64,000 nt of DNA from Candidatus Pelagibacter sp. Lineage in GTDB: Bacteria; Pseudomonadota; Alphaproteobacteria; Pelagibacterales; Pelagibacteraceae. The translations under genes and the position numbers were made by a program. Below are positions 22,066 to 32,469 of the stretch, in pieces. The notes under the pieces are model-generated. The model had not been told where the DNA came from and made no database searches. It saw only the letters and a program-made list of their open reading frames with translations. The stretch covers positions 9,367 to 73,366 of the forward strand of contig JAOIYV010000002.1 of NCBI GenBank assembly GCA_028226735.1, read 5' to 3'. Position 1 is the stretch's first letter; every line of letters begins with the position of its first letter.

Positions 22066-23439
22066 TCAAAGAAAGTAAGCACTAACTCCAAGAAATGACA
22101 CAAATCCTATAACATCAGTTATGGTTGTAACAAAAACACTTGAAGCGATAGCTGGGTCTATATTTACTTTTTTTAATGTGATTGGTACTAAGATTCCAAA
22201 CAATCCAGCAACAATCATGGTAAGAATCATTGATATTGATATAATCAAGGATAGCAAGGTATCATCGAACCAGATTTGAACTATAAATGCGCTTATTATT
22301 GCAAAAATTATTCCATTCAGAATTCCAATATTAAATTCTTTAAAAATATTTTGGCTAAAATTATTTTTAGTCAGATCATTTGTTGCTAATGTTCGTACAG
22401 TTACAGCTAAAGTTTGCATGCCAGCATTTCCACCCATAGATGCAACTATTGGCATTAAAAAAGCAAGTACAACCATTTGCTCTATTGTTGCACCAAACAA
22501 ACTTATTACCCAAGTAGCAATAAATGCTGTAAAGAGATTTAAAAGAAGCCAATTGAATCTTCTTTTTGTTTTTTTAAATACACCATCGGTAATAACTTCA
22601 TCTCCAACACCTGCTAATCTTAGAGCATCTTCTTCCGCTTCTTCTTTTAAAACTGTTAAAACATCATCATACATAATCATCCCAACAAGTTTATTTGTTT
22701 TGTCGACTACTGCAGCAGAATTCAAATTATAATTTTCAAATAAGTTACCTACTTCTTCTTTATCCATATCTACAGGAATTAATAGTTGTGACTCTGACAT
22801 AATTGAAAGCATTTTTGACTCTCTGGACGTTGTTAAAACTTTAGATGAAGGAACTGTACCAATTGGTTTAAATTCTTCATCTACAATGAAAATTTCAAGA
22901 AACTCTTCAGGTAAATCTTTATTTTCTCTTAAATAATCAATTGTTTGACCTACAGACCAATTGCTTGGTGTTGCTGTAAATTCTCTTTGCATTATTCTTG
23001 CTGCTGTGTCTTCTGGGTAACTCAAACTTTCAAGTAAAGCAAAACGATCTTTAGGAGGTAATGAGCTTAAAATAGTATTTTTATCTTTTTCATTAACATT
23101 TTCTAATATTGCTATTGCATCATCTGACTCAAGGTTTTTTAATATAGTAACTATAGAATCTGAAGAAAGATAAGTTATAATTTCAGATTGGATGGACTCG
23201 TTAAGCTCAATAAAAACTTCAGGATCAATATTAAAGTTATTGAGCTTTATTAAACTTTCTCTATCATTTTGTCCTAAATGCTCAATAATATCCGCTGCAT
23301 CAGCAGGATGCATTTCTTTAAATGAATTTGTAATAAATTGAGCATCGTTATTAGCAATTTTACTTGTAACAACTCTTATATACTCTTTATTAAACTCAAA
23401 ATTAACTTTTTTATCTTTTATTTTTTTTATTAAAGACAT
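22066..23439 (-). CDS. mgtE: Magnesium transporter MgtE
   Basis: A 457-residue Mg2+ channel. Order of domains: N-terminal helical superhelix (residues about 30-140, HPADAADIIEHL), two CBS domains (about 145-265, with PIGTVPSSKVL and VVDKTNKLVGMIMYDD), plug helix, then five membrane helices from about residue 295. The pore-forming PIVASMGGNAGMQTLAV at about 337-353 is well conserved. The cytosolic CBS/N domains close the pore at high Mg2+ in known members. Divergent from lipB with 61 bases between starts; I saw no M-box leader. Confidence 0.95.
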   Translation of the reverse strand: MSLIKKIKDKKVNFEFNKEYIRVVTSKIANNDAQFITNSFKEMHPADAADIIEHLGQNDRESLIKLNNFNIDPEVFIELNESIQSEIITYLSSDSIVTILKNLESDDAIAILENVNEKDKNTILSSLPPKDRFALLESLSYPEDTAARIMQREFTATPSNWSVGQTIDYLRENKDLPEEFLEIFIVDEEFKPIGTVPSSKVLTTSRESKMLSIMSESQLLIPVDMDKEEVGNLFENYNLNSAAVVDKTNKLVGMIMYDDVLTVLKEEAEEDALRLAGVGDEVITDGVFKKTKRRFNWLLLNLFTAFIATWVISLFGATIEQMVVLAFLMPIVASMGGNAGMQTLAVTVRTLATNDLTKNNFSQNIFKEFNIGILNGIIFAIISAFIVQIWFDDTLLSLIISISMILTMIVAGLFGILVPITLKKVNIDPAIASSVFVTTITDVIGFVSFLGVSAYFL

Positions 23440-23500
23440 AAATTTACCTATAAACTAATTTTGCACTATTAATGCATAATAAAAATAATACAATTTATTA

Positions 23501-24121
23501 ATGAAAATAGAGATTAAAAAGTCAGTAAAACCTGTAAAATTTAATGAAGCTATAAATTTTCTAGAGGCAAGATTGGCTGATATTAACTCTAATAATGCAA
23601 ATGATTTGATTTGGATTTTAGAACATGAAGAGGTTTATACAGCTGGAACAACCTATAAAGAAAATGAAATTATAAATAAAGATATAAAAATAATTAAAAC
23701 TAATAGAGGTGGAAAGATAACATATCATGGTCCTGGCCAATTAATTTGTTATTTTGTTATTGATTTAAAAAAAAGAAAAAAAGATATTAGAAAATTTATA
23801 ACTTTAATAGAAAAAACAATTATTGAAACCTTAACAGACTTTAATATCAATTCATTTAGTGATCCAAAAAATATTGGAATTTGGACAAATCATAACAATA
23901 ATATCTATAAAGTTGCAGCAATAGGTGTTCGCGTAAGTAAATGGGTTGCCTATCACGGTTTTGCTATTAACATTGATAATGATCTTTCAAAATATAAAAA
24001 TATTATTCCTTGTGGAATTTTAGATAAAGGTGTCATAAATCTTAAAGAGATTAATAACCAAAACTATAAAAACTTAGGTAAAATCATTGTTGATAAATTT
24101 TCTAAGAATTTGGGAGTTTAA
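23501..24121 (+). CDS. lipB: Octanoyltransferase
   Basis: LipB, 206 residues, moves octanoyl from acyl carrier protein to lipoyl domains. Motifs: [13 protein letters not shown] near residue 40-52, [19 protein letters not shown] at about 68-86, the Lys in [21 protein letters not shown] at about 142-162, and the catalytic Cys in IIPCGI near 169. The 3' end overlaps the convergent pseudouridine synthase gene by 20 bases. Confidence 0.95.
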   Translation: MKIEIKKSVKPVKFNEAINFLEARLADINSNNANDLIWILEHEEVYTAGTTYKENEIINKDIKIIKTNRGGKITYHGPGQLICYFVIDLKKRKKDIRKFITLIEKTIIETLTDFNINSFSDPKNIGIWTNHNNNIYKVAAIGVRVSKWVAYHGFAINIDNDLSKYKNIIPCGILDKGVINLKEINNQNYKNLGKIIVDKFSKNLGV

Positions 24122-25016
24122 GTCTTTTGGTTTTCAAAAGTTTTTTAAAATGATCTGGTAATAAAGCTGTGTAAGTATATTTTTTATCATTAATCATAAA
24201 TTTAATCTGATATGAATGAAGCATTAAATTTTTATTTATGGCTTTGTCAGTATTGCTAAATTTATATTTTTTATCACCATAGATTGGGCAACCAACTGCG
24301 AAAAGTTGTTTTCTTAATTGATGCTTTCTACCAGTTATTGGTTTCATTTCGACAAGACTACATATAGAGTTTTTATCTAGTACTTTGTAAAGAGTTTTGG
24401 CTTTTTCAACTATTTCTTTATCATTATCGTACCTAATTAAATCATCACTCCATTCGCCAGAATCTTTTTGTAACTCTCCATGACATATTGCCAAATAAGT
24501 TTTGTGAACTTTTCTTAATCTAAATAACGAAGTTAATAATTGAGCAGATTCTCGATGTTTTGCCATAATAAAAACTCCTGATGTATCTTTATCGAGTCTA
24601 TGGACTGAAAAAGGTTTTGTATTTTGGAAAATTTCACTTTTTGCAAAAATATCTACTAAATTCTTCTTTGATTTAGTTCCACCTTGAACTGAAATTCCTG
24701 AACTTTTATTCAATACTATAAAATCATCATTATTATCAATAATTAAATCCTCATTTTCTTTAATTATTTCATCAGAAGGTACAAATTTAATAGTTTTTTG
24801 AACAATCGTTTCTGTAAATTCAAAATTAAATAGATCAATTGTGTCTCCTGTTTTCACTTTACACGAGCTCTTTATTTTTTTTTTGTTGAGTTTTACTTTT
24901 CCATTTTTTAAACTTTTTTCAATTAATCCCTGTGGAAAATTACCTAAATTATTTCTTATCCATCTATCAATACGCATATCGTTAGACGTTGAAACAACGC
25001 TAAATGACTTTTTCAT
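24102..25016 (-). CDS. RluA-family 23S rRNA pseudouridine synthase (RluC/RluD type)
   Basis: A 304-residue protein with an N-terminal S4 RNA-binding domain (about residues 14-75, [22 protein letters not shown]) and a catalytic domain with [15 protein letters not shown] at about residues 137-151, where the Asp is the catalytic residue. [20 protein letters not shown] at about 234-253 is the second family block. S4 plus this layout fits RluC or RluD; which uridines it modifies cannot be read here. It follows rplQ by 24 bases and may be the last gene of the ribosomal transcript. Confidence 0.9.
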   Translation of the reverse strand: MKKSFSVVSTSNDMRIDRWIRNNLGNFPQGLIEKSLKNGKVKLNKKKIKSSCKVKTGDTIDLFNFEFTETIVQKTIKFVPSDEIIKENEDLIIDNNDDFIVLNKSSGISVQGGTKSKKNLVDIFAKSEIFQNTKPFSVHRLDKDTSGVFIMAKHRESAQLLTSLFRLRKVHKTYLAICHGELQKDSGEWSDDLIRYDNDKEIVEKAKTLYKVLDKNSICSLVEMKPITGRKHQLRKQLFAVGCPIYGDKKYKFSNTDKAINKNLMLHSYQIKFMINDKKYTYTALLPDHFKKLLKTKRLKLPNS

Positions 25017-25040
25017 GATGATTTAATTTTATATAAAAAA

Positions 25041-25478
25041 TTAAGCAGTAGCTATTTTTTTTTCTTCGTTTTTATCTTTAATTGGATCTTTTTTCTTTCT
25101 ATCAACTCTTTTTGCCTCAACATCTCTATCTACAAATTCTATTACAGCCATTGGCGCATTATCGCCATATCTAAAACCTGCTTTAATAATTCTAGTATAT
25201 CCACCACTTCTCTTTTCATATCTTTTGGACAAAGTTTTCTTAACTTTATTCGCTGAACTAATATCTTGTAGTTTTGTCATCAACATCTTAGTAGTTTGTA
25301 GTGTTTCTTTTTTTCCAAGAGTAATAATCTTATCGGCTTGGGGTTTTAAGAATTTTGCTTTTGGTAGAGTAGTAGTTATTTGCTCATATTTTATTAATGA
25401 ATTTAACATATTCTTTAATAATGCTTTTCTATGCTCAGAAGTTCTATTTAACTTCTTATTAGCCATTCCATGTCTCAT
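25041..25478 (-). CDS. rplQ: 50S ribosomal protein L17
   Basis: L17, 145 residues, starting with the family-typical [23 protein letters not shown] overlaps the rpoA stop as TAATG. It has a basic C-terminal extension of about 18 residues (RKKDPIKDKNEEKK) beyond the usual fold. L17 sits near the exit tunnel of the large subunit. Last ribosomal gene of the alpha operon block, as in most bacteria. Confidence 0.97.
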   Translation of the reverse strand: MRHGMANKKLNRTSEHRKALLKNMLNSLIKYEQITTTLPKAKFLKPQADKIITLGKKETLQTTKMLMTKLQDISSANKVKKTLSKRYEKRSGGYTRIIKAGFRYGDNAPMAVIEFVDRDVEAKRVDRKKKDPIKDKNEEKKIATA

Positions 25479-26506
25479 TAGATTTGTTCCTCTAATTTTT
25501 TAGACATTTCTGCAATATTATCTGGTGGCCAATTAGGTATTTCCATACCTAAATATAGTGACATTCCAGTTAAAACTTCTTTAATCTCATTAAGTGATTT
25601 TCTACCAAAATTAGGAGTTCGAAGCATTTCACCTTCAGATTTTTGTACAAGATCTCCTATATAAATAATATTATCATTTTTAAGACAATTCATTGATCGT
25701 ACTGAAAGCTCTAATTCGTCTACTTTTCTTAATAAATTTTTATTAAATTCTGGTTCAGAAGATACTTCTTTTACTGGAGCCTCAACTGGTTCATCAAAAT
25801 TTACAAACATATTCAACTGATCTTGAAAAATTCTAGCTGAGTAAGCTACAGCATCTTCAGCAGATATTGATCCGTTTGTTTCGACTTCCATAGTAAGTTT
25901 ATCATAATCCAAGGCCTTTCCTTCTCTAGCAGTACTAATAGAATATGAAACTTTTTTGACAGGACTGTAAAGAGAGTCTATGGCAATTAATCCTAATGGT
26001 GGTTCCTCCGGTTTATTCATAACCGCTGGAACGTAACCTTTGCCAGTACCAACATTCATTTCCATATGAAAATGAGTTTTTTCATCCAAATTACAAATAA
26101 CTAAATCTGGGTTTAAAATTTCAATATCAGCAACAGAAGTTATATCTGAAGCTTTAATTTCACCTGGACCTTTAGCATCTAAAATTAGTTTTTTAGGAGT
26201 GTCAGATAAACTTTTTAAAGCTAATGATTTAACGTTTAAAACAATATCTGTAACATCTTCTCTTACACCTTTTATTGATGTAAATTCATGTAAGACACCA
26301 TCAATTTGTATTGAAGTTACAGCTGTACCTCTTATAGATGAAAGTAAAATTCTTCTTAAAGAATTACCCAATGTTAAACCATAACCTTTTTCCAAAGGTT
26401 CAGCTATTATTTTTGCGTGTGATTTATCATCACTAATTTTAACATCTAATTGGGTGGGCTTAATTAATGCTTTCCAATTTTTAGTATTAACATTTAAACT
26501 TTCCAT
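25478..26506 (-). CDS. rpoA: RNA polymerase alpha subunit
   Basis: RpoA, 342 residues. The N-terminal assembly domain (about residues 20-240) has [27 protein letters not shown] sequence and the C-terminal helix-hairpin-helix domain (about 262-325) shows the DNA-contacting [11 protein letters not shown] and [13 protein letters not shown] segments. Acidic linker between them. rpsK lies immediately upstream with no spacer. Single copy in the window, placed between rpsK and rplQ as expected. Confidence 0.98.
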   Translation of the reverse strand: MESLNVNTKNWKALIKPTQLDVKISDDKSHAKIIAEPLEKGYGLTLGNSLRRILLSSIRGTAVTSIQIDGVLHEFTSIKGVREDVTDIVLNVKSLALKSLSDTPKKLILDAKGPGEIKASDITSVADIEILNPDLVICNLDEKTHFHMEMNVGTGKGYVPAVMNKPEEPPLGLIAIDSLYSPVKKVSYSISTAREGKALDYDKLTMEVETNGSISAEDAVAYSARIFQDQLNMFVNFDEPVEAPVKEVSSEPEFNKNLLRKVDELELSVRSMNCLKNDNIIYIGDLVQKSEGEMLRTPNFGRKSLNEIKEVLTGMSLYLGMEIPNWPPDNIAEMSKKLEEQI

Positions 26507-26959
26507 TTACACTCTCCTTTTTTTAGGTGCTCTTACGCCATTATGTGGCATTGGTGTGGTATCTTTTATTGTAAGAATTTTAAACCCTCTTGCTTGTAAA
26601 GCTCTCAAAGCTGTTTCTCTTCCAGAACCAGGGCCTTTTACTTCAACAGACAAAGTTTTCATTCCAAACTCTAAGGCTTTTGAGGCAGCTGAGTCAGCTG
26701 CAATTTGAGCAGCATAAGGTGTAGATTTTCTTGAACCTTTAAAACCTTTTTGTCCCGAGGAAGCCCACGAAATAACATTGCCATTAGTATCAGCTATTGA
26801 AATTATTGTATTATTAAATGTTGACTGCACATATGCAATACCATTCAAAATATTTCTTTTAATCTTTTTTTTCTTTGAATATGAACTTTTTTTAGATTTC
26901 TTATCTACTTTTTTTTCAACAACTGTATCTTTATTTTCAACTTTATCTACTTTAGCCAT
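26507..26959 (-). CDS. rpsK: 30S ribosomal protein S11 with basic N-terminal extension
   Basis: S11, 150 residues against about 129 in E. coli. The conserved core begins near residue 37 ([19 protein letters not shown]) and ends with [13 protein letters not shown]. The first about 35 residues are an extra, highly Lys-rich stretch ([19 protein letters not shown]). S11 lies on the 30S platform beside 16S helix 45. Follows rpsM by 3 bases. Confidence 0.97.
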   Translation of the reverse strand: MAKVDKVENKDTVVEKKVDKKSKKSSYSKKKKIKRNILNGIAYVQSTFNNTIISIADTNGNVISWASSGQKGFKGSRKSTPYAAQIAADSAASKALEFGMKTLSVEVKGPGSGRETALRALQARGFKILTIKDTTPMPHNGVRAPKKRRV

Positions 26960-26962
26960 AAA

Positions 26963-27346
26963 TTATTTTTTAAGTGGAGTTAATTTTTTTCCTGCAATTG
27001 CAATTGCTTTACCTTTTCTTGTTCTTGCGTTACATCTAGTTCTTTGTCCTCTTACTGGAAGCTTTTTTCTATGTCTCGATCCTCTGTAACAGGCTAAATC
27101 AATTAATCTTTTTATAGTTAAAGAATAATCTCTTCTTAAATCACCCTCTACTTTAAAATTTGCATCAATGTATTCTCTAATTTTAAGAATATCATCATCT
27201 GTTAATTCATTAATTCTTTTTTTCTTAGGGATCTCTAACGAAGAACAAATTTGCGAAGAAAACTTATCACCAATACCATAAATATAGGTTAATCCAATGT
27301 GGACAAGTTTGTTCTGGGGAATATTTACACCTGCTATACGAGCCAT
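26963..27346 (-). CDS. rpsM: 30S ribosomal protein S13
   Basis: S13, 127 residues, [20 protein letters not shown] at the start, helix-two-turn-helix with TYIYGIG near residues 21-27, and the conserved [16 protein letters not shown] block near 95-110. Binds the head of 30S and contacts P-site tRNA through its basic tail. A 55-base spacer separates it from adk, the largest gap in this ribosomal stretch, so an internal promoter could lie there. Confidence 0.97.
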   Translation of the reverse strand: MARIAGVNIPQNKLVHIGLTYIYGIGDKFSSQICSSLEIPKKKRINELTDDDILKIREYIDANFKVEGDLRRDYSLTIKRLIDLACYRGSRHRKKLPVRGQRTRCNARTRKGKAIAIAGKKLTPLKK

Positions 27347-27401
27347 AATTTTGAGAATAAATTTAGCCTTTTATATAATAAGATGTTCTAAAGTCAACGT
27401 C

Positions 27402-28043
27402 TTAAACCTCCAGAATATCATTGATTTTGCTGGTTATTGCATCAATTTCAGCTGTCCCATCAATTTCTGTGAAATTATCATTTTTTGAATAAAAATCTAA
27501 GACCGGTTTAGTTGTCTTCATATAAGTATCATATCTGGTAATAACTGTTTGTAAATTATCATCTTTTCTTTTTATAAGAAATTCTTTACCACAAGGGTGA
27601 AGTTCAATTTGCTCTTTATTAAAAAACTCATTTAAAGTCATATTACATTTTTCACATGTCATTCTGCCCATAATACGTTTTTCAATAACATCTCTTGAAA
27701 CATGCAAAAATATTACATGTCCTATTTGCTGATTATATTCACTTAAAATTATTTCTAAGTTTGAAGCTTGTTTGACGTTTCGTGGATATCCATCAAAAAT
27801 AATTCGATCTCTAAATTTTAAGTTATAAATTGATTGTCTAAGCAATTTATCAACAATATTATCTGAAACAAAACTTCCTTTTGAAATTAAATTTTCTATT
27901 TCATTTCCAAGAGAAGATTTTTGACTAACTTCATTTCTTAATAGGTCACCAGTTGATAATTGAAAGTAATTATGTTTTTTAACAATAAATTGAGCTTGTG
28001 TCCCCTTACCTGCTCCTGGAGGACCAAATAATATTATATTCAC
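27402..28043 (-). CDS. adk: Adenylate kinase
   Basis: Adk, 213 residues, interconverts ATP, ADP and AMP. P-loop ILFGPPGAGKGTQAQ at residues 4-18, AMP site LSTGDLLR near 29-36 and FDGYPRNVKQA near 83-93. The LID region near 125-160 has CEKC followed by a later Cys (HPCGKE), suggesting a partly kept zinc site. It lies between secY and rpsM, the standard alphaproteobacterial spc/alpha order. Confidence 0.97.
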   Translation of the reverse strand: MNIILFGPPGAGKGTQAQFIVKKHNYFQLSTGDLLRNEVSQKSSLGNEIENLISKGSFVSDNIVDKLLRQSIYNLKFRDRIIFDGYPRNVKQASNLEIILSEYNQQIGHVIFLHVSRDVIEKRIMGRMTCEKCNMTLNEFFNKEQIELHPCGKEFLIKRKDDNLQTVITRYDTYMKTTKPVLDFYSKNDNFTEIDGTAEIDAITSKINDILEV

Positions 28044-28046
28044 TTT

Positions 28047-29327
28047 TTATTTACCGAATTTTGTTTTTTTAATTAATTGCTCATATTGTGAGCTCATCAA
28101 TCTAGTTTGTATTTGTGTAACCGTGTCTATAGCAACTACAACAACAATTAATATAGATGTTCCACCTAAATAAAATGGAATTGGATAATTAGCAATTAAA
28201 AATTCTGGCATTAAACATACCAAGGTCAAATAAAGCGCACCGATTGTTGTAAGTTTAGTTACAATTTTTTCTATATATAAGGCTGTGTTTTCTCCAGGTC
28301 TAATACCAGGCACAAAACCACCATACTTTCTTAGATTATCAGCAGTTTCTGTAGGATTAAAAGTTATTGAAGTATAAAAAAAAGTAAAAAATATAATTCC
28401 TGATGCGTATAACATCATATAAAGTGGTTGTCCTTGAGTAAAGTACGAGCTTATATTTAAAAATGTATCATTATCTGAAATACTAAAATTGGAAAAAGTT
28501 ACAGGTAATAGCAATAAAGCTGAGGCAAAAATTGCAGGTATAACACCAGCTTGATTTATTTTTAAAGGCAAATGAGAAGACTCACCACCATACATTTTAT
28601 TTCCCATTTGTCTTTTGGGATAATTTATAAGAATTTTTCTTAATGCTCTTTCCATAAATACAATAAATAATATTGTTGCTATTAATAAAACAAAAATTCC
28701 AATAATCATAATTGTTGATACAGCTCCTGTTCTTCCTAATTCAAATGTTGTAACTAGAGCTCTAGGAATTTCTGCAACAATTCCAGCAAAAATGATTAAA
28801 GAAATACCATTTCCTATTCCTCTTTGAGTTATTTGTTCACCTAACCACATCAAAAACATTGTTCCTGCAACTATTGTTGAAACTGTAGTTATTTTAAAAA
28901 ACATACCTGGGTTAATAACCAAGTCTGGCGAAGATTCTAAACCAACTGACAATCCATATCCCTGGACCGTAGCCAATAAAACAGTTCCATATCTTGTAAT
29001 TTGAGTAATCTTTGATCTGCCTATTTCACCTTGGGCTTTTAAATTTTTAAAATAGTCTGATACACCAGTTAATAATTGGACAATAATAGAAGAAGAAATA
29101 TATGGCATAATACCTAGAGCAAATATTGCCATTCTGCTTACAGCGCCACCAGCAAAAACATTGAACATTCCAAGCAACCCTTTTTGATTACCACTCATCA
29201 TTGTTTGTAATTGCTCTGGATCTATTCCTGGAAGTGGAACAAAAGTTCCAAACCTATAAACTGCTAAAATAAATATTGTAAAGAAAATTCTATTTTTAAG
29301 ATCATTAGTTTGAGAGGATGAACTCAT
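28047..29327 (-). CDS. secY: Protein translocase subunit SecY
   Basis: SecY, 426 residues, channel of the general secretion pathway with ten membrane helices. Start region KNRIFFTIFILAVYRFGTFV, plug/TM2 region with GIMPYISSSIIVQLLTG near residues 73-89, and the cytoplasmic loop PGENTALYIEKIVTKLT near 350-366 are typical. Gene lies 11 bases after rplO and 3 before adk. secE is found at 52.0-52.2 kb in the same window. Confidence 0.98.
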   Translation of the reverse strand: MSSSSQTNDLKNRIFFTIFILAVYRFGTFVPLPGIDPEQLQTMMSGNQKGLLGMFNVFAGGAVSRMAIFALGIMPYISSSIIVQLLTGVSDYFKNLKAQGEIGRSKITQITRYGTVLLATVQGYGLSVGLESSPDLVINPGMFFKITTVSTIVAGTMFLMWLGEQITQRGIGNGISLIIFAGIVAEIPRALVTTFELGRTGAVSTIMIIGIFVLLIATILFIVFMERALRKILINYPKRQMGNKMYGGESSHLPLKINQAGVIPAIFASALLLLPVTFSNFSISDNDTFLNISSYFTQGQPLYMMLYASGIIFFTFFYTSITFNPTETADNLRKYGGFVPGIRPGENTALYIEKIVTKLTTIGALYLTLVCLMPEFLIANYPIPFYLGGTSILIVVVVAIDTVTQIQTRLMSSQYEQLIKKTKFGK

Positions 29328-29338
29328 AATATCTTAGA

Positions 29339-29791
29339 TTATTTTTTTAACTGTACTGTTCCGCCAGCTTTTTCTAATTTTTCTTGTGCAGATTTTGATA
29401 TTAAATCTGCATGAATACTAATTTTATCTTTAATCTCTCCAGTGCCAAGTATCTTTAACTTTTGAGAGTTTTTGTTAATTAATTTTAATTTTTTTAACAA
29501 GTCTGTATTAATTATATCGTTTGGTTTGATAGTTTTTTGATCTATAAATTTTTGAATTTTTTCCAAATTCATTATTGCTATATTCAATTTTCCAAAAGAA
29601 TTAAATCCTCTTTTAGGCAATCTTCTATACAAAGGCATTTGACCACCTTCAAATGCATTTATAGCAACACCAGATCTAGATTTCTGACCTTTTACACCTC
29701 GACCAGAGGTTTTGCCTTTACCCGAGCCGATTCCTCTTCCAACTCTTATTTTTGTTTTTGTTACTTTTTTTGTTGTATTAAGTGTTGTCAT
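29339..29791 (-). CDS. rplO: 50S ribosomal protein L15
   Basis: L15, 150 residues. N-terminal Gly/Lys/Arg-rich tail with GRGIGSGKGKTSGRGVKGQKSRSG-type sequence at residues 18-41 (given here by position), then FEGGQMPLYRRLPKRGF. Starts in a one-base overlap with the rpsE stop, leaving no space for rpmD, which normally lies between the two genes. Confidence 0.96.
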   Translation of the reverse strand: MTTLNTTKKVTKTKIRVGRGIGSGKGKTSGRGVKGQKSRSGVAINAFEGGQMPLYRRLPKRGFNSFGKLNIAIMNLEKIQKFIDQKTIKPNDIINTDLLKKLKLINKNSQKLKILGTGEIKDKISIHADLISKSAQEKLEKAGGTVQLKK

Positions 29792-30303
29792 TATCCTCTT
29801 TTTTCAATTACTTCAGAAATTTTTTTATTTCTGATTGTTGATATATATTTTGGTGAATTTTGTTTTAATAAAGCTTTCATGGTAGCTCTAATCATATTGT
29901 GTGGGTTAGAAGTGCCCATAGATTTTGCAACAATATCCTTTATACCTAAAACTTCACAAACTGCCCTGACAGGTCCACCAGCAATTATTCCTGTACCTTT
30001 TGGAGCTGCTCTTAAAATAATTTTTCCCGCACCATCCTTACCATAAATATCATGATGAATTGTTCTACCTTCTCTTAAAGGAATATGAATTAATTTTCTT
30101 CTAGCAGTTTCATTGGCTTTTTTAATAGCATCTGGAACCTGTTTTGCTTTTGCATGGGCTATTCCAATTTTACCTGCTTGGTTTCCGACAACTACTAGAG
30201 CTGAAAAACCAAACCTACGACCACCTTTTACAACTTTTGTAATTCTATTAATGTGAACTAATTTTTCTAATATATCGTCGTTTTTTTTATCTTTAAAATC
30301 CAT
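29791..30303 (-). CDS. rpsE: 30S ribosomal protein S5
   Basis: S5, 170 residues. The double-stranded RNA-binding half shows RITKVVKGGRRFGFSALVVV near residues 19-38 and the second half PKGTGIIAGGPVRAVCEVLG near 101-120. Involved in decoding accuracy and mRNA entry. Preceded by rplR with a 2-base gap. Confidence 0.97.
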   Translation of the reverse strand: MDFKDKKNDDILEKLVHINRITKVVKGGRRFGFSALVVVGNQAGKIGIAHAKAKQVPDAIKKANETARRKLIHIPLREGRTIHHDIYGKDGAGKIILRAAPKGTGIIAGGPVRAVCEVLGIKDIVAKSMGTSNPHNMIRATMKALLKQNSPKYISTIRNKKISEVIEKRG

Positions 30304-30305
30304 AA

Positions 30306-30662
30306 TTAAAATTCCATTCCATTTTTACGTAAAGTTTCAGCAAACACTTTAACTCTACCATGATATTTATAAATTCCTCTATCAAAATAGATTTTTGTTA
30401 TTTTTTTTTCTAGAGCTTTTTTTGCTAATTTCTCAGCTACAATTTTAGAGATTTCTGTTTTATTGACTTTATTCATTGATTTAATGTCTTTTTCTATTGA
30501 AGAACAAGAAAGAAGTGTAATATTTTTAACATCATCAATTATTTGAGCTGATATATTATTAGTAGACCTTGAAATACTTAATCTAAGTCTGTCTGGTGAA
30601 GAAACTCTTTTACCTTTGTTTCTTACCCTAAATTTTTTTCTTTCTACAGATTTTAATTTCAT
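30306..30662 (-). CDS. rplR: 50S ribosomal protein L18
   Basis: L18, 118 residues, binds 5S rRNA in the central protuberance. Typical start with basic [12 protein letters not shown], then [17 protein letters not shown] and the C-terminal [23 protein letters not shown] overlaps the rplF stop by one base. Confidence 0.97.
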   Translation of the reverse strand: MKLKSVERKKFRVRNKGKRVSSPDRLRLSISRSTNNISAQIIDDVKNITLLSCSSIEKDIKSMNKVNKTEISKIVAEKLAKKALEKKITKIYFDRGIYKYHGRVKVFAETLRKNGMEF

Positions 30663-31201
30663 TATTTTTTCTTTCCTTCTTTTTTCAGAATATATTGACC
30701 TTGCTCTCTTATACCTTTGCCTTTATAAGGCTCAGGTTTTCGAAAAGATTTAATTTTCGAAACAACTGTCCCTACTAATTGTTTGTCAGAACCACTTACT
30801 TTAATTGTTGTTTGTTTTTCTACTACTATTTTTATACCTTCTGGAATATCAAAATTAATGTCATGACTGTAACCTAACTGCAGATTTAGTTGTTTATCTT
30901 TTAATGCAGCTCTATAGCCAACTCCAACTAATTCAAGGATTTTTTCATATCCAGAACTAGAGCCAATTACAGCATTATTAATTAAACTTCTATTCATTCC
31001 CCATAATCTTTTTGAGTTTTGATCAGTCTTCTTTGGTTTTATAGAAATTTCTTTACCATCAGTAATATCTAGAGTGAACATATCTAGATCAACATTAAGA
31101 GATTTTTTTCCTAATGGTCCTTCGATATTTAAAACGTTTCCTGATAATACAGCTTTAACTTTTTCTGGTATTACAATATTAATTTTACCTATTTTTGACA
31201 T
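30662..31201 (-). CDS. rplF: 50S ribosomal protein L6
   Basis: L6, 179 residues, two copies of the same alpha/beta fold. Visible marks are [14 protein letters not shown] at the start, [21 protein letters not shown] near residues 90-110 (given by position) and [20 protein letters not shown] near the end, all diagnostic. One-base overlaps at both ends with rpsH and rplR. Confidence 0.97.
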   Translation of the reverse strand: MSKIGKINIVIPEKVKAVLSGNVLNIEGPLGKKSLNVDLDMFTLDITDGKEISIKPKKTDQNSKRLWGMNRSLINNAVIGSSSGYEKILELVGVGYRAALKDKQLNLQLGYSHDINFDIPEGIKIVVEKQTTIKVSGSDKQLVGTVVSKIKSFRKPEPYKGKGIREQGQYILKKEGKKK

Positions 31202-31596
31202 TAAAAAACCTTACAAATTATTTCGCCACCAACTTTTTGTTTTCTTGCGTCAACATCAGTCATGACGCCTTTGGGTGTTGATACGATTGCTATACCTAGA
31301 CCCCCATTAATCTTCGGTAAACTATTAGCACTTGAAAATATTCTTCTGCCAGGCTTTGAAACTCTTTCAAATGTGCTAATTACAGGATTTCCTGAGTAAT
31401 ATTTTAAATCTACAGATAAAACTGGTTTGTTTGAATCTGTTTCAACTTTATAGTCTTTGATAAAACCTTCCATTTTTAAAATATCAGCTATTTTTACTTT
31501 AAAATTAGATGACGGTAATGCAACTTTCTTGTGATTTCTCACCTGTGCATTTTTAATTCTTGCAATCATATCTCCTATTGGGTCACTTAAACTCAT
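31201..31596 (-). CDS. rpsH: 30S ribosomal protein S8
   Basis: S8, 131 residues: SDPIGDMIARIKNAQ at the start and the C-terminal GGLGIAIVSTPKGVMTD near residues 96-112, the 16S helix 21 contact. S8 is the translational repressor of the spc operon in E. coli; whether that holds here cannot be seen. Follows rpsN by 10 bases. Confidence 0.97.
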   Translation of the reverse strand: MSLSDPIGDMIARIKNAQVRNHKKVALPSSNFKVKIADILKMEGFIKDYKVETDSNKPVLSVDLKYYSGNPVISTFERVSKPGRRIFSSANSLPKINGGLGIAIVSTPKGVMTDVDARKQKVGGEIICKVF

Positions 31597-31606
31597 ATTT
31601 TCCTTT

Positions 31607-31912
31607 CTACCAGCTTGACTTTGTCATGCCAGGTATTAATCCATGCAATCCTAAGTCTCTTAAAGCTATTCTTGATATTTTTAATTTTCTATACACTCCA
31701 TGTGGTCTTCCTGTAATTTGACATCTGTTCATGACTCTTACTTTTGAAGAATTTCTAGGTAAATTCGATAATTTTTGTTGTGCTTTAAATCTATCTTCCA
31801 AAGAAATTTTTTTATCCATTATAATTTTTTTTAAAGCTTGTCTCTTTTTAAAGAATTTGTCTGAAAGTTTGATTCTTTTATTGTTTTTATTAACTGCGCT
31901 TACTTTAGCCAT
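31607..31912 (-). CDS. rpsN: 30S ribosomal protein S14
   Basis: S14 of 101 residues, the long, Cys-free form without zinc-binding CxxC, as in most proteobacteria. Diagnostic [20 protein letters not shown] near residues 52-71 and [11 protein letters not shown] at the end. Sits between rplE and rpsH with 2- and 10-base gaps. Confidence 0.97.
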   Translation of the reverse strand: MAKVSAVNKNNKRIKLSDKFFKKRQALKKIIMDKKISLEDRFKAQQKLSNLPRNSSKVRVMNRCQITGRPHGVYRKLKISRIALRDLGLHGLIPGMTKSSW

Positions 31913-31914
31913 TT

Positions 31915-32469
31915 TTAATTATCTCCTTTTTTTATAAACGGAAAGTTTAACTTTTCCAAAAGAGCATAACTATGCTCTTTATTAATAGCTGAAATTACAA
32001 CTACAATATCAAGACCTCTGATTTTGTCTATTCTGTCAAAATTAACTTCTGGAAAAATTATATGTTCTTTAATGCCAAACGTATAATTTCCAAACTTATC
32101 AAAACCTTTTGGAGATAGTCCCCGAAAGTCTTTTATTCTTGGTAGAGCAATATTAACTAGTCTATCAACGAACTCATACATTTTATTGCCTCTTAATGTG
32201 ACTTTTAATCCAGCATTGGCACCTTTTCTTGTTTTAAAGTTTGCCACAGATTTTTTAAATTTAGTAATTACTGGTTTTTGTCCTGTAATTTTTCCTAAAT
32301 CTTCTTCAGTAGATTTTAATATCTTAGCATCAGCACCATCTAGTCCTAATCCCATATTTACAACTACTTTTTCGAGTTTTGGGCCCATATAAGTATTTTT
32401 AAAACCTAATTTTTCTTTAAGTGAAGGTTGAATTTCTTTGTAATAAAGTTCTTTCAATCTAGGTATCAT
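31915..32469 (-). CDS. rplE: 50S ribosomal protein L5
   Basis: L5, 184 residues, contacts 5S rRNA and P-site tRNA. Start [17 protein letters not shown], then KVVVNMGLG near residues 34-42, [19 protein letters not shown] near 62-80 and LDIVVVISA near 159-167. Overlaps the rplX stop by one base. Confidence 0.97.
   Translation of the reverse strand: MIPRLKELYYKEIQPSLKEKLGFKNTYMGPKLEKVVVNMGLGLDGADAKILKSTEEDLGKITGQKPVITKFKKSVANFKTRKGANAGLKVTLRGNKMYEFVDRLVNIALPRIKDFRGLSPKGFDKFGNYTFGIKEHIIFPEVNFDRIDKIRGLDIVVVISAINKEHSYALLEKLNFPFIKKGDN

Noticed and set aside
22066..23500. M-box or other Mg2+ riboswitch ahead of mgtE
   Set aside because: Only 61 bases separate mgtE and lipB starts, too short for an M-box, and no conserved elements are seen.
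29537..30046. Plus-strand frame opposite rplO and rpsE
   Set aside because: Antisense to two certain ribosomal genes with composition expected of a shadow frame.
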